Assembly (NCBI RefSeq): GCF_034258515.1
Contig: NZ_CP139438.1
Span: forward strand, 1,364,001-1,428,000
Direction of reading: 5' to 3'
Source of the DNA: Pseudarthrobacter oxydans
GTDB lineage: Bacteria > Actinomycetota > Actinomycetes > Actinomycetales > Micrococcaceae
Length of the DNA stretch: 64,000 nucleotides
How positions within the stretch are numbered: the stretch's first letter is position 1; each line of letters begins with the position of its first letter. Of this stretch, positions 28,151 to 37,427 are shown in pieces. The notes beneath the pieces are model-generated. The model saw only the letters and a list, made by a program, of their open reading frames with translations, searched no databases and had not been told where the DNA came from. The translations under genes and the position numbers were made by a program.

Positions 28151-28192
28151 AAGTAAAGCGCCCGGGCGCCCACTGCGCCCGGGCCGTTACTT
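28151..28192 (+). terminator. terminator after ahcY
   Basis: GCCCGGGCGC (28160-28169) pairs with GCGCCCGGGC (28175-28184) around a 5-base loop; an outer AAGTAA/TTACTT pair extends the stem and supplies the T-rich end. Confidence 0.8.
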
Positions 28193-28200
28193 TCTGCGCC

Positions 28201-28206
28201 TAGGAT
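28201..28206 (+). promoter_or_regulatory. −10 box TAGGAT before the L,D-transpeptidase gene
   Basis: TAGGAT ends 7 bases before the ATG, directly after the ahcY terminator. The intervening CAAACAT has no ribosome site, so a leaderless mRNA is likely. Confidence 0.45.
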
Positions 28207-28213
28207 CAAACAT

Positions 28214-29452
28214 ATGGAGCCCGAAGTCCAGTCCCGCCGTCCGGGACGCCTCAAGAAAATCCTCCTCGTGGTGGCCGTGTGTGTCCTCGCCGCCATCGGT
28301 GGCGTTTTAGCTGCGGTTGCGCCGGGCATCGCCCGGGGTGCCATCGAATCCGAGGCGGGATCCGCCATCAGGACTTCCCCCGGCATTGCCTCGCCGGTTA
28401 TTGCTCCCGTCAAGTCCGACGCCGTTCCGGCCGGCGGCGCCAAGCAGGTAAATCCGGCGGCCCCGGTGTCGCTGAAGGTAACCAACGGCACCATCGAGCG
28501 GGTCACCCTGACCAGTACCTCAGGTGAAATCGTCGAGGGCCGCATTGACGCCGCGGGCACCGGCTGGTCTGCGGCCGGACCGCTCAAGTTCAACACCGAC
28601 TACAGCTACACGTATGTCGTCAAGGACCAGGCGGGCCGCGAAACAAGCACCACGCAGTCCTTCAGCACGGTATCCAGCACGCACGAGGCGGACGCTGCCA
28701 TCTACCCGCTTGATGGCATGAAAGTCGGCGTCGGGCAGCCGTTGCAGGTCATTTTCAGCGAGCCGGTGGTCAACCGCGAAGCCGTGGAAAAGGCCATCAC
28801 CATCACCAGCAGCGCCGGCCAGGTGGGAGCGTTCCACTGGTACAGCGACACCATGGTCCGGTACCGGCCAGAGACCTTCTGGGCCGCCAACTCCACCATC
28901 AGCATGGATATGAAGCTCTTCGGCGTGGACCTGGGCAACGGCCAGATTGCCAATTTCAACAAGAAGGTGAACGTCTCGATCGGCGACAAGAAGGTGGCAG
29001 TTGCCGACGCCGCCGCGCATACCTTCACGCTGAGCGTCAATGACCAGGTGGTGAAGACCCTGCCGGTGAGCATGGGGGACAAGCGCTTCCCGTCGGCCCG
29101 TGGCTATGGCGTGCTGATGGAAAAGAAGCGGTTCGACCACTTCCGGGCCTCGAGCATCGGCCTGAAACCCGACGATCCGGCCTACTACGGTGACGTCGAC
29201 GTGGAATACACCATCCGCCTCACCCTCAGCGGCGCCTACATCCACCAGGCCCTTGAGTCGGCCTTTCCGTTCATTGGCAACACGAACGTCTCGCATGGCT
29301 GCATCGGGTTCGCTCCCGACGGCGCTGCCTGGGTCTTCGACAACATGGGCACCGGGGATGTGGTGCAGATCGTGAACACCGAGGGCGACTACGCCGCCCA
29401 CGACGACGGGTTCGGCGACTGGAACATTCCATGGAGTGAGTACGACAACTGA
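28214..29452 (+). CDS. L,D-transpeptidase with Ig-like domains
   Basis: The 412-residue protein has a cytoplasmic basic start, a membrane anchor at about residues 17-40, two Ig-like modules (about 80-260, the second with YPLDGMKVGVGQPLQVIFSE) and a YkuD catalytic domain (about 265-385). The active site SHGCIGF places H361 and the nucleophile C363. Such enzymes form 3-3 peptidoglycan cross-links and are carbapenem-sensitive in mycobacteria (LdtMt2 architecture). An aromatic/aspartate-rich C-terminus (GDWNIPWSEYDN) closes the protein. It is convergent with the RDD gene, 3 bases away. Confidence 0.92.
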   Translation: MEPEVQSRRPGRLKKILLVVAVCVLAAIGGVLAAVAPGIARGAIESEAGSAIRTSPGIASPVIAPVKSDAVPAGGAKQVNPAAPVSLKVTNGTIERVTLTSTSGEIVEGRIDAAGTGWSAAGPLKFNTDYSYTYVVKDQAGRETSTTQSFSTVSSTHEADAAIYPLDGMKVGVGQPLQVIFSEPVVNREAVEKAITITSSAGQVGAFHWYSDTMVRYRPETFWAANSTISMDMKLFGVDLGNGQIANFNKKVNVSIGDKKVAVADAAAHTFTLSVNDQVVKTLPVSMGDKRFPSARGYGVLMEKKRFDHFRASSIGLKPDDPAYYGDVDVEYTIRLTLSGAYIHQALESAFPFIGNTNVSHGCIGFAPDGAAWVFDNMGTGDVVQIVNTEGDYAAHDDGFGDWNIPWSEYDN

Positions 29453-29455
29453 CGG

Positions 29456-30256
29456 TCAGCTGCCGAAAGGCAGCCGCTGCAGCCGCTCGCCCGTCTCGGT
29501 GTTGCGCCGGCGCGATTGGGCCAGCCGGGTCAGCTCCCGGTTGCGGCGTTCAGCCACGACGGCGGCAAGGTAGTCGTCCGGCCCGGTACCGGCGGGAGGG
29601 GGCGGAGCCACGTGGGCGGACAGTTCGGTGGCGATGGACGCGGCCATTTCAGAGCGGGACAGGGGGGCCATCCGCCCTGCCTGGCGGAGGAACTGCGTAG
29701 CCCTGCGGGCCGTAGCATCAGGGATCCGTCCGATATCGGCGGCGGCTGCCCACGCTTTCAGCCGATGCGGAACGAAGACCGGCACCGGCTGCTCCACGGG
29801 GACGCGCGTACGGACTGCATAGGTTCCGGCCATGAGGTCACCCAGCCGGCGTGACTTGTCATTGAAGAGCGCAACGGTCAGCGCAATCCCGCCAAAAGTC
29901 AGGTAGATCTCCAGGAATCCGGTCAGGCCGCGGATGACTGCATGCCGGAAACGGATGGCGCCGCCGTCCTCCCGAACCACCCGGAGGCCGGTGGCCAGCT
30001 TCCCCAGGGACAGGCCGCGGCTGAGCGTTTCAACACCTACCGGAACAATCACCAGGCAAAAGACCACGGCCACCAGGATCAGGGCGCGCGTGGCCGCCTC
30101 GTCGAGGTCCTCACCGGCAGCGGACAGGCCAATCAGGATCGCCACCAGCAGGATGACGCTGAAGGCAACATCAAGGAGCAGGCCAAGGGCGCGGGCCGCA
30201 AAGGACGCCGGCCGCAGTTCCAGCACCACGGCCTCGCCGGTGACAATCGAACTCAC
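29456..30256 (-). CDS. RDD family membrane protein
   Basis: The 266-residue protein begins the RDD domain near residue 13 (LRPASFAARALGLLLDVAF), with the Arg/Asp pair, has helices around 20-45, 65-85 and 110-130, and the segment SRRLGDLMAGTYAVR that ends the domain. The C-terminal ~110 residues are cytoplasmic, Ala/Arg-rich and helical. RDD proteins are of mixed function, some Na+/H+ antiporters. It is divergent from a SpoIIM gene (71 bases between starts), a conserved actinobacterial pair also seen as Rv3695/Rv3694c. Confidence 0.85.
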   Translation of the reverse strand: MSSIVTGEAVVLELRPASFAARALGLLLDVAFSVILLVAILIGLSAAGEDLDEAATRALILVAVVFCLVIVPVGVETLSRGLSLGKLATGLRVVREDGGAIRFRHAVIRGLTGFLEIYLTFGGIALTVALFNDKSRRLGDLMAGTYAVRTRVPVEQPVPVFVPHRLKAWAAAADIGRIPDATARRATQFLRQAGRMAPLSRSEMAASIATELSAHVAPPPPAGTGPDDYLAAVVAERRNRELTRLAQSRRRNTETGERLQRLPFGS

Positions 30257-30315
30257 AGGTTTTTCCCGTTCTCGAGGCTTACGGTGTGGTCGCTCACAGT
30301 CTAGTGCCGGAGCGC

Positions 30316-30321
30316 TAGGCT
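30316..30321 (+). promoter_or_regulatory. −10 box TAGGCT before the SpoIIM-like gene
   Basis: TAGGCT is followed by exactly 6 bases (GGTCCC) and the GTG start; no ribosome site. This is one of the clearest leaderless arrangements in the window. Confidence 0.5.
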
Positions 30322-30327
30322 GGTCCC

Positions 30328-31320
30328 GTGGATATGGACGCCTTCTCCGCTGTCAACGCGGACAAGTGGGCACGGCTGCACGAGCTTGCCTCCAAGGGCA
30401 GGCTCAGCGGCCGCGAGGCCGATGAACTGCTGGCGCTGTACCAGTCCACGTCCGCGCACTTGTCCCTGATCCGCTCGGTTGCCCCCGAAAGCGGGCTCTC
30501 CGCCTCGCTGTCCGCCACCCTCGCCCAGGCGAGGACACGGTTCACCGGCGCGCGGTCCAATCCCATGGCGGACCTGGCACGGTTCTTCGTGGTCGCACTT
30601 CCGGCTGCGTTCTATCGGCTGACCTGGCTCACGCTTGCCTGCGGCACGGCCTTCGCCCTCATCGGTGCGGCGTACGCACTCTGGATTGGCACGTCCCCGG
30701 AAGCGCTGCGGGCAGTGGCGTCCGAGGCCGCGGCCCGGCAGTACGTCGAGGAAGACTTCATCAACTACTATTCCGAGAACCCGGCTGCGTCCTTTGCAGG
30801 CGCCGTGTGGACCAACAACGCCTGGATCAGCGCACAGGCTGTCGCCCTGGGGATCACCGGCTTCTGGGTTCCGATGATCCTGTTCAGCAACGCCCAGGGC
30901 GTGGGGGTCGCCGCCGGTATCTTTGCCGCTGCCGGCAAAACCGACGTCTTCTTCAGCTACATCCTGCCGCACGGCCTGATGGAACTCACTGCAGTCTTCA
31001 TCGCCTGTGCCGCCGGCCTGCGGATCTTCTGGGCGATGGTTTCACCGGGACCGAGAACCAGGGGAAGGGCGGTGGCCGAGGAAGGCAGGTCCCTGATCAC
31101 CGTGGCCCTTGGCCTGGTCCTGGTGTTGTTTGTCTCCGGGCTGGTGGAAGGATTTGTCACTCCCAGTGCACTGCCGGTGTGGGCCAAGATTGCCATCGGC
31201 GCCGCAGTTTTGGCTGCGTACTGGTTCTACGTGCTGAAGTGGGGCAGGCCGGCTTACCTGGCCGGAGAACGCGGGGACCTCCGGCGTGAGGACGCGGGCT
31301 ACCCGGAAATCGCTGCCTGA
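30328..31320 (+). CDS. stage II sporulation protein M family membrane protein
   Basis: The 330-residue protein has a soluble helical N-terminus (about 1-85, with WARLHELASKGRLSGREADE), then about six to seven helices of the SpoIIM (DUF95) domain, including NNAWISAQAVALGITGFWVP and the ILPHGLMELTAVFIA block typical of the family. In Bacillus SpoIIM joins the septal peptidoglycan hydrolase complex; in non-sporulating actinobacteria the role is open but probably related to the envelope. Start is GTG 30328. The C-terminus is basic and cytoplasmic. Confidence 0.88.
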   Translation: MDMDAFSAVNADKWARLHELASKGRLSGREADELLALYQSTSAHLSLIRSVAPESGLSASLSATLAQARTRFTGARSNPMADLARFFVVALPAAFYRLTWLTLACGTAFALIGAAYALWIGTSPEALRAVASEAAARQYVEEDFINYYSENPAASFAGAVWTNNAWISAQAVALGITGFWVPMILFSNAQGVGVAAGIFAAAGKTDVFFSYILPHGLMELTAVFIACAAGLRIFWAMVSPGPRTRGRAVAEEGRSLITVALGLVLVLFVSGLVEGFVTPSALPVWAKIAIGAAVLAAYWFYVLKWGRPAYLAGERGDLRREDAGYPEIAA

Positions 31321-31444
31321 ATCGTTGTAATCCGACCGGGGTGGTTCCTCGCCCAGCCGAAGGCGCGGACGGTAGGCTCGTCAACAGATAAAGCGCGCCT
31401 GCTGACCCCGGCCCGGCGCGGACATTCGACGGAAGTGACCTGCT

Positions 31445-32641
31445 GTGAAAGACGAAACACCGGCCCGCGCCAAAAGCCCGGAGCCGCAGCCGGAACCCCT
31501 CCTGGATACCTCCCGGGACTCCGACGAGCCCGCCTTTTCCTGGCTGACCCCCGGGCGCGGTTCCAGTGCAGCCAGCAGTTCCAGCGCAGCATCCGGGTCC
31601 TCGGCCGCCCCAGCCTCCGGCGCCCCGGCCCCATCCACCGCTGACGGTTCCGCCACTCCCACCGCCACCGCAGATGGTTCCCCCGCTTCCAGCGGCACGG
31701 CCGGGACGAAAGGCGCCGGCTCCGCAGGCGCTGAAGCCACATCAAGGGTTCCGGAAGGGACCGGCCGGGCTGAGACCAGGGCGGACCGGAAAGCAGCCGA
31801 AGCCGCCGCCGACCCCGACGGCGACGGCAGTTCCCCGGTCTTCAGGGAGCCCCTTGCCACGTCCGCGCTGCAGGTCCGCCCGCCGGAGGAAGAGGTGGAG
31901 CGCCGCAATGCCCAACGTGAGAGTGCCGCGAACGCCAAGCCGGTGGCGCCGCGCGTCATGCAGGTGTTGCTTGCTGTCTTCTTCCCGGTGACTTTGCTGA
32001 TCCTGGCTGTCCGGGCGGTGACCAGTCCGCTGTTCCTGTGGGTGGAATACAACCGCCCCGGATTCCCCGGCGACGGGTACGGGTTCAGCACGGACGACCG
32101 GATGACCTACGGCTCCTACGCAGTGGATTACCTCAGCAACTGGTCCGGCCCGCGCTACCTGGGCGACCTGGTGCACCGCGGCGGCGACAAGTTGTTCAAG
32201 GACGGCGAAGTCAGCCACATGGCGGACGTAAAACTGGTGATCCTCTCAACCTTCGGCGCAGGTGTCCTGCTGCTCCTGTTGGGCCTCATCGCCGTCCTCT
32301 ACCTCCGCAAACGAAGCACCGGGGGCGTCCGGCGGGGGCTGTTCGCCGGCTCCATCGTCACCTTAGTCCTCATCCTGGGCCTGGGGACGCTGGCGTTCCT
32401 GGGCTGGCAGCAGTTCTTTACCGAGTTCCACCGGATCTTCTTCGCCGACGGCACCTGGACCTTCAGCATGGATGACACCCTGATCCGGCTGTTCCCAGGC
32501 CAGTTCTGGATTGATGCCGGGATGGTGATCGCCGCCCTGGTTCTCCTGACAGCGCTCCTGACGCTCATCCTCACCTGGCCCACCCGCCGGCGGCGCGGAC
32601 TGGTGAAGGACGAACCGGTTCCCGCCGCAGGCCAGGAGTAA
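31445..32641 (+). CDS. TIGR01906 family (DUF1461) integral membrane protein
   Basis: The first ~170 residues are Ala/Ser/Pro/Gly-rich and disordered, then the TIGR01906 core follows: a helix at about 178-200 (VMQVLLAVFFPVTLLILAVR), an extracytoplasmic loop with VEYNRPGFPGDGYGFS and the LVHRGGDKLFKDGEVSHMAD block, and three more helices. Family function is unknown; it is restricted largely to Gram-positive bacteria. A TAGGCT at 31373 gives a leader of about 60 bases. The long low-complexity N-terminus is longer than usual for the family. Confidence 0.82.
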   Translation: MKDETPARAKSPEPQPEPLLDTSRDSDEPAFSWLTPGRGSSAASSSSAASGSSAAPASGAPAPSTADGSATPTATADGSPASSGTAGTKGAGSAGAEATSRVPEGTGRAETRADRKAAEAAADPDGDGSSPVFREPLATSALQVRPPEEEVERRNAQRESAANAKPVAPRVMQVLLAVFFPVTLLILAVRAVTSPLFLWVEYNRPGFPGDGYGFSTDDRMTYGSYAVDYLSNWSGPRYLGDLVHRGGDKLFKDGEVSHMADVKLVILSTFGAGVLLLLLGLIAVLYLRKRSTGGVRRGLFAGSIVTLVLILGLGTLAFLGWQQFFTEFHRIFFADGTWTFSMDDTLIRLFPGQFWIDAGMVIAALVLLTALLTLILTWPTRRRRGLVKDEPVPAAGQE

Positions 32642-32655
32642 CCGGGACAGGATCG

Positions 32656-32694
32656 CCGTCCGGGCAGCCGGCTCCATACAGCCCGGGCGGACGG
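32656..32694. terminator. terminator between convergent genes
   Basis: CCGTCCGGGC (32656-32665) pairs with GCCCGGGCGGACGG (32681-32694) with a 4-base bulge, in the 55-base space between the TIGR01906 gene and the acyl-CoA synthetase gene. Confidence 0.55.
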
Positions 32695-32696
32695 GG

Positions 32697-34526
32697 TCAG
32701 GCGTACAGCTTGGCGATCTCGTCGCCGTAGTCACGCACGACGGCGGCCCGCTTCAGTTTGAGGGACGGGGTCAGGTGTCCCGACTCCACTGTGAACTGGG
32801 CATCGAGGAGCGAGAAGCTCCGGACGGACTCGGCTTTGGACACCAGCAGGTTCGCCTGGTCCACCGCATCCTGGACTGCCGCGAGGACGTCCGGGTCCTT
32901 GATCGCGTCGCTGGCTGAGAGGGCGGGCAGGCCCTGCTCCGAACGCCAGTTGTCCACGCCCTCGGGGTCGAGGGTGACCAGCGCCGAGACGAAGGGTTTC
33001 CCATCGCCCACCACAACCGCATGCGCCACCAGCGGATGGGAACGGATCTTTTCCTCGAGAGGGCCCGGTGCCACATTCTTGCCGCCCGCAGTGACCAGCA
33101 GGTCCTTCTTACGGCCCGTCACGGTGAGGAACCCCTGCGGATCCAGTTCCCCGAGGTCGCCGGTCCGGAAAAAACCGTCCACAAAAGCCTCGGCATTCGC
33201 GGCCTGGTTGGCGTGGTAGCCCTTGAAGACGCCAATTCCCTTCACCAGGATTTCACCGTCTTCCGCCACCCGGATGGTGGTGCCGGGGATGGGTATCCCC
33301 ACTGAGCCCACCCGGGTACGCGACGGGGTGTTGGCGGTGCACGGCGCCGTGGTTTCGGTTAACCCGTAGCCTTCCAGTACCGGGATGCCGGCGCCCCGGA
33401 AGAAGTGGGCGTCCTCCAGGGCCAGCGGACTGGCCCCGGATACGGTGTACCCGACCTGTCCGCCCAGGGCCTGCCGAAGGCGGGGATACAGCAGCCGGTC
33501 AAAGATTCCATGGCGCACCCGGCACAGCAGCCCGGGGCCGCTGCCCTTCCCGCGGTTCCGCTTATCCTCTTCCTGCGAGAACTCAATGGCCGTGGCCGAT
33601 GCAGCCCGGAAGAGCCAGGCCTTGCCCGAGAGGGCAGCCTTGTGGGCGGCGGTGGCCCTGACTTTTTCGAAGATCCGCGGCACCACCAGCAGGAAAGTGG
33701 GCCGGAACGTGCCCAGGTCCTCAAGGAGCCGGGCGGCTCCCGGGGTATGGCCCAGAGTGGCCCCGGCGGCGAGGCACACCACTTGGACGGCACGGGCAAG
33801 GACGTGGGCCAGGGGCAGGAACATCAGGGTGCGGGCCTGGTCCTGCAGCAGCAGCTCCGGAAGGAACGCCACGATGTTCTTCGCCACCAGGGCGAAGTTT
33901 CCGTGCGTGATCTCGCAGCCCTTGGGATTTCCCGTGGTGCCCGACGTGTATACCAGGGAGGCGACGTCCGCCAGGCCGGCCCGGCTGCGGTGCCGCTCAA
34001 GCTCCGCGTCGGTAACCCCCGCGCCGGCAGCGGCGAGGCTGGCAAGGTCCGGTGCTTCGCCGTCGTAATCCATCCGCACTACGTTGACCAGCCGGTCCCG
34101 GAGCAGGAAGGAGCCCTCGAGCACAGTGGTGACCAGGTCCACCGTGGCCCGGTCGCCGGCAAAGACGCGGCGCACGCCGGCGTCCTGGATGATCCACTCC
34201 ACCTGGCGTGCGGAGGACGTCTCGTAGATGGGGACCGTCACACCGCCGGCAAACCAGATCGCGAAATCGACCAGGGTCCATTCGTAGGAGGTGGGGGACA
34301 TCACGGCCACGGCGTCGCCCGGCTCAAGGCCGCCGGCGATGAGGCCCTTGGCCAACGCGCTGACATCCTGCAGGAACTTGTGGGCTGTGACGTCAACCCA
34401 GCCGTTGGGCCCCTTCCTGCGGTACAGGGCGTGCGCAGGGTTGGCCTCATGCTGCTCCAGCAGCAGGTCAGTCACATTGCTGGCGGCGTCAAGCTCAACC
34501 AGCAGTTCGGTGCTCGCTTCTCTCAC
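32697..34526 (-). CDS. AMP-dependent long-chain fatty-acid–CoA ligase (FadD15-like)
   Basis: GTG 34526 has GGAGAC 8 bases upstream; the upstream open frame is not protein-like. The 609-residue enzyme shows the ATP-binding loop VYTSGTTGNPKG (about 192-203), the EGYGLTETTAP motif in the middle, and DLGELDPQGFLTVTGRKKD (hinge with Asp/Arg) followed by the C-terminal domain containing TAGGKNVAP. This pattern fits long-chain acyl-CoA synthetases that activate fatty acids to acyl-AMP and then acyl-CoA at the inner membrane face. It follows the mannosyltransferase gene by 67 bases on the same strand. Confidence 0.9.
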   Translation of the reverse strand: MREASTELLVELDAASNVTDLLLEQHEANPAHALYRRKGPNGWVDVTAHKFLQDVSALAKGLIAGGLEPGDAVAVMSPTSYEWTLVDFAIWFAGGVTVPIYETSSARQVEWIIQDAGVRRVFAGDRATVDLVTTVLEGSFLLRDRLVNVVRMDYDGEAPDLASLAAAGAGVTDAELERHRSRAGLADVASLVYTSGTTGNPKGCEITHGNFALVAKNIVAFLPELLLQDQARTLMFLPLAHVLARAVQVVCLAAGATLGHTPGAARLLEDLGTFRPTFLLVVPRIFEKVRATAAHKAALSGKAWLFRAASATAIEFSQEEDKRNRGKGSGPGLLCRVRHGIFDRLLYPRLRQALGGQVGYTVSGASPLALEDAHFFRGAGIPVLEGYGLTETTAPCTANTPSRTRVGSVGIPIPGTTIRVAEDGEILVKGIGVFKGYHANQAANAEAFVDGFFRTGDLGELDPQGFLTVTGRKKDLLVTAGGKNVAPGPLEEKIRSHPLVAHAVVVGDGKPFVSALVTLDPEGVDNWRSEQGLPALSASDAIKDPDVLAAVQDAVDQANLLVSKAESVRSFSLLDAQFTVESGHLTPSLKLKRAAVVRDYGDEIAKLYA

Positions 34527-34593
34527 ATCAGGTCTCCGTTTCCGCTGCCACGCCGCGGCAGCGGCTCCGTTGGGGGTCTGATGCCATCCTGCC

Positions 34594-36321
34594 CTAGATC
34601 CAGGACGGCATCCACATCCGGACTTTCCAGTCCTCGTAGGGAATGGTTTCGGCGGCCCAGACAGGATAGAAGAAAGCCGACAGGAGGACGGCGGCCGCCA
34701 CGAAAAGGGCAACCAGGTAGAGCCCCGAGCGGCGGCGCCAGGGCGGGTCGGCGGCCTTGCCCAGGACGAGCCCCAGGCAGTATGTCAGGGCCAGGATGAG
34801 GAACGGTTCAAAGGAGACCGCGTAGAAGTAGAACATGGTCCGTTCGGGGTACAGGAACCATGGCAGGTATCCTGCGGCCACGCCGGCCAGCACCGCTCCG
34901 GCGCGCCAGTCCCGGCGCCCGGCCCACCAGAACAGGAGGACCACCAGGGCTATCGCCGCACCCCACCAGATCAGCGGGTTTCCCACGGACAGGATCGCAG
35001 AGGTGCATTTTTCCACTGCACAGCCGGGTGTGCCCTGTTGGGGCGATTCGTAAAAGAACGACGTCGGCCTGCCGAGTACCAGCCAGCTCCAGGCAGATGC
35101 CTCGTACGGGTGCTCCGAGCCCAGGCCCTGGTGGAACGTGTAGGCCTCCTGGTGGTAATGGGCCAGCGAGCGGACAGAGTCTGGCAGCCAGCCCCACTCG
35201 GCGGAGGGGTTGCCCTCGGCCCACCGGCGGAAGTACGCATGTTCGGACCGGAACCAGCCTGTCCACGTGGCCGCGTAGACGACACCGGCCACCGGAACGG
35301 TGCTAAGGAATGCCGGGATGCCGTCCTTGATGACGCCTCCGCTGATCCAGCCGCGGATGCCTGCCACGCGCCGGGCGCTCAGGTCCCACAGGACGGTGAG
35401 CAGTCCAAACCCGGCCAGGAAAAACAGGCCGGACCATTTGGTCCCGATTGCGAGCCCCAGGCAGATTCCTGCCGTTACCCGCCACCAGCGGACGCCCAGC
35501 CAGGGGCCGGAGAGCAGGTGGGCCGCCGTGGGGATGCCGCCGTTTCCTGCGGCAGCACGGGCCAGCCGAACCGCGAGCCGGCGCCGGCCGTCATCCCGGT
35601 CAAGCAGCAGGGCGCCAAACGCGGCGAGAACCCAGAACATAAGGAAGATATCCAGCAGCGAGGTCCGGGACATCACCAGGTGGTGGCCGTCCACGGCCAG
35701 GAGGAGTCCCGCGGCTCCGGCCAGCGGAAGGGACCGGAACAGCTTCAGGGCGATCAGCGACAGCAGCAGGATGGACAGGGTGCCGGTCAGCGCGGCGGAG
35801 AAGCGCCACCCAAACGGGTTGTCAGGGCCGAAAAGCCACATGCCCGCCGCAATCATCCACTTGCCCACGGGCGGATGGACCACGTACTCGGGGGACTCCA
35901 GCAGCACTCCGGGGTTTCCGGAGTTGAACGCGTCATTGGCCTTGTCCGGCCAGCTGCGTTCGTAGCCGCTGATCAGGTAGGAGTACGCGTCCTTCACGTA
36001 ATACGTTTCGTCAAAGACCAGCTTGGGCGGCGCCTCGAGCCGGACAAGCCGCAGGATCCCGCCGACGAGGGCAGCCAGGACGGGAACCAGCAGGAGCCAC
36101 AGCCGCAGCGACGGCGGGTAGTCGCGCCATGTTTGGACGCTGCCGAGGAGCCTGGCTGTGAGGGATTCCACCGTGAACGCCTCGGCGGGGCGGCTGACCC
36201 ACGGCCGTTTTGCGGTACTCCCCGGACCGCCCGGGGTCCCCCGTGTTTCGCTGCCTGCTGCTGCGGGGGCGGCGTGTCCGGTCCCGCCCGGCCGCGTCGA
36301 GGTCTGCGTCACGAGCCCCAT
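34594..36321 (-). CDS. pmt: polyprenyl-phosphate-mannose–protein mannosyltransferase (GT39)
   Basis: The 575-residue membrane enzyme O-mannosylates exported proteins using polyprenyl-phosphomannose. After a ~65-residue disordered cytoplasmic start comes the first helix and the loop KLVFDETYYVKDAYSYL with catalytic D104/E105, then VHPPVGKWMIA, about ten further helices and the LVLGRPTSFFYES loop. ATG 36321 was chosen; the frame continues to 36576 but that part covers the divergent rsmI start. In actinobacteria pmt and rsmI are regularly divergent (Rv1002c/Rv1003). ManA in this window supplies the mannose path. Confidence 0.92.
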   Translation of the reverse strand: MGLVTQTSTRPGGTGHAAPAAAGSETRGTPGGPGSTAKRPWVSRPAEAFTVESLTARLLGSVQTWRDYPPSLRLWLLLVPVLAALVGGILRLVRLEAPPKLVFDETYYVKDAYSYLISGYERSWPDKANDAFNSGNPGVLLESPEYVVHPPVGKWMIAAGMWLFGPDNPFGWRFSAALTGTLSILLLSLIALKLFRSLPLAGAAGLLLAVDGHHLVMSRTSLLDIFLMFWVLAAFGALLLDRDDGRRRLAVRLARAAAGNGGIPTAAHLLSGPWLGVRWWRVTAGICLGLAIGTKWSGLFFLAGFGLLTVLWDLSARRVAGIRGWISGGVIKDGIPAFLSTVPVAGVVYAATWTGWFRSEHAYFRRWAEGNPSAEWGWLPDSVRSLAHYHQEAYTFHQGLGSEHPYEASAWSWLVLGRPTSFFYESPQQGTPGCAVEKCTSAILSVGNPLIWWGAAIALVVLLFWWAGRRDWRAGAVLAGVAAGYLPWFLYPERTMFYFYAVSFEPFLILALTYCLGLVLGKAADPPWRRRSGLYLVALFVAAAVLLSAFFYPVWAAETIPYEDWKVRMWMPSWI

Positions 36322-36355
36322 GCTACCGTTTGCGGCCGGCAGTCCTCCGCAGCAG

Positions 36356-36361
36356 TAGGCT
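36356..36361 (+). promoter_or_regulatory. −10 box TAGGCT before rsmI
   Basis: TAGGCT is followed by exactly 6 bases (GGTGGC) and the GTG start of rsmI. No ribosome site; leaderless initiation is likely. Confidence 0.5.
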
Positions 36362-36367
36362 GGTGGC

Positions 36368-37243
36368 GTGGACCCTAACCCCAGCACCCCTCCAGATTCC
36401 GGCCCGGCAACTCCAGGGCGCATCGTGCTTGCCGCCACTCCAATCGGCAACACCGGGGACGCTTCCGCAAGGCTGGTGGAGCTGCTGGGAACCGCTGACA
36501 TCGTGGCCGCCGAGGACACGCGCCGGCTGCACCGCCTGGTCCAGAGCCTCGGCGTGACCGTGGCCGGACGGATCATCAGCTACCACGAACACAATGAGGC
36601 CGCGAAGACCGCCGAGCTGCTGGACCAGGTTCGGGCGGGGAACACCCTGGTCATGGTCACCGACGCCGGCATGCCCTCGGTGTCGGACCCCGGGTTCCGG
36701 CTGGTGCAAGGTGCCGTGGCGGCGGGCCTGACGGTCACCGCCGTGCCAGGGCCATCGGCAGTGCTCACCGCCCTGGCGTTGTCCGGCCTGCCCACGGACC
36801 GGTTCTGCTTTGAAGGCTTCCTTCCACGGAAGGCAGGGGAGAGGGCCTCGCGGCTCGCGGACCTGGCAGGCGAGCAGCGGACCATGGTGTTCTTCGAAGC
36901 GCCGCACCGGTTGGAGGCCATGCTCCGGGCACTGCGCGAACGGTTCGGGCCGGACCGTCCCGGTGCGGTGTGCCGCGAACTGACCAAGACGTATGAAGAA
37001 GTAATCCGTGGCACCCTCGGTGAACTTCTGGCTTGGGCGGAAAGCACGGAGATCAGGGGAGAGATCGCCGTTGTCCTGGGCGGTGCGCCGGACCAGGCGG
37101 CAGGGACGCCGGAGGACCACGTGGCGGCAGTTAACGAACTCGTGGCCCAGGGCATCCGGCTCAAGGAAGCCGTTGCAGCCGTCGCGGAGGACGTCCGGGT
37201 GAGCAAGAGGGAGCTCTATTCAGCCGTTTTGGCGGCCCGCTGA
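36368..37243 (+). CDS. rsmI: 16S rRNA (cytidine1402-2'-O)-methyltransferase
   Basis: The 291-residue SAM-dependent enzyme 2'-O-methylates C1402 in the decoding centre. Family landmarks are LAATPIGNTGDAS, VAAEDTRRLHRL, the YHEHNEA block, VTDAGMPSVSDPGFRLV and AVPGPSAVLTALALSGLP (SAM-binding tetrapyrrole-methylase fold), then FYEAPHR-like FFEAPHRLE, and the C-terminal ELTKTYEEV plus a winged-helix end (VSKRELYSAVLA). Start at GTG 36368. It is divergent from pmt with 46 bases between starts. Confidence 0.96.
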   Translation: MDPNPSTPPDSGPATPGRIVLAATPIGNTGDASARLVELLGTADIVAAEDTRRLHRLVQSLGVTVAGRIISYHEHNEAAKTAELLDQVRAGNTLVMVTDAGMPSVSDPGFRLVQGAVAAGLTVTAVPGPSAVLTALALSGLPTDRFCFEGFLPRKAGERASRLADLAGEQRTMVFFEAPHRLEAMLRALRERFGPDRPGAVCRELTKTYEEVIRGTLGELLAWAESTEIRGEIAVVLGGAPDQAAGTPEDHVAAVNELVAQGIRLKEAVAAVAEDVRVSKRELYSAVLAAR

Positions 37244-37267
37244 GAATCCCTGGCCGCACCCGCACCG

Positions 37268-37285
37268 GCTGTGCAGCTGCACAGC
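37268..37285. repeat. 18-bp perfect palindrome upstream of the SSADH gene
   Basis: GCTGTGCAGCTGCACAGC has 9-base arms and no spacer, 25 bases after rsmI and 143 before the dehydrogenase start. The lack of a loop favours a protein-binding site over an RNA hairpin; function is inferred. Confidence 0.45.
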
Positions 37286-37427
37286 ACCAGCGCGGACCGG
37301 CAGTGCGCAACGGCGTAGACCAGCGTGAAGCCGCCGCAGTAGTCTGGCAGTAATCCAGCCTGTATGGGCCCGGTCACTCCGGCCGCTGCCGACGGGCTGC
37401 ACCAACCCTACTGACGAGGGAGTCATC

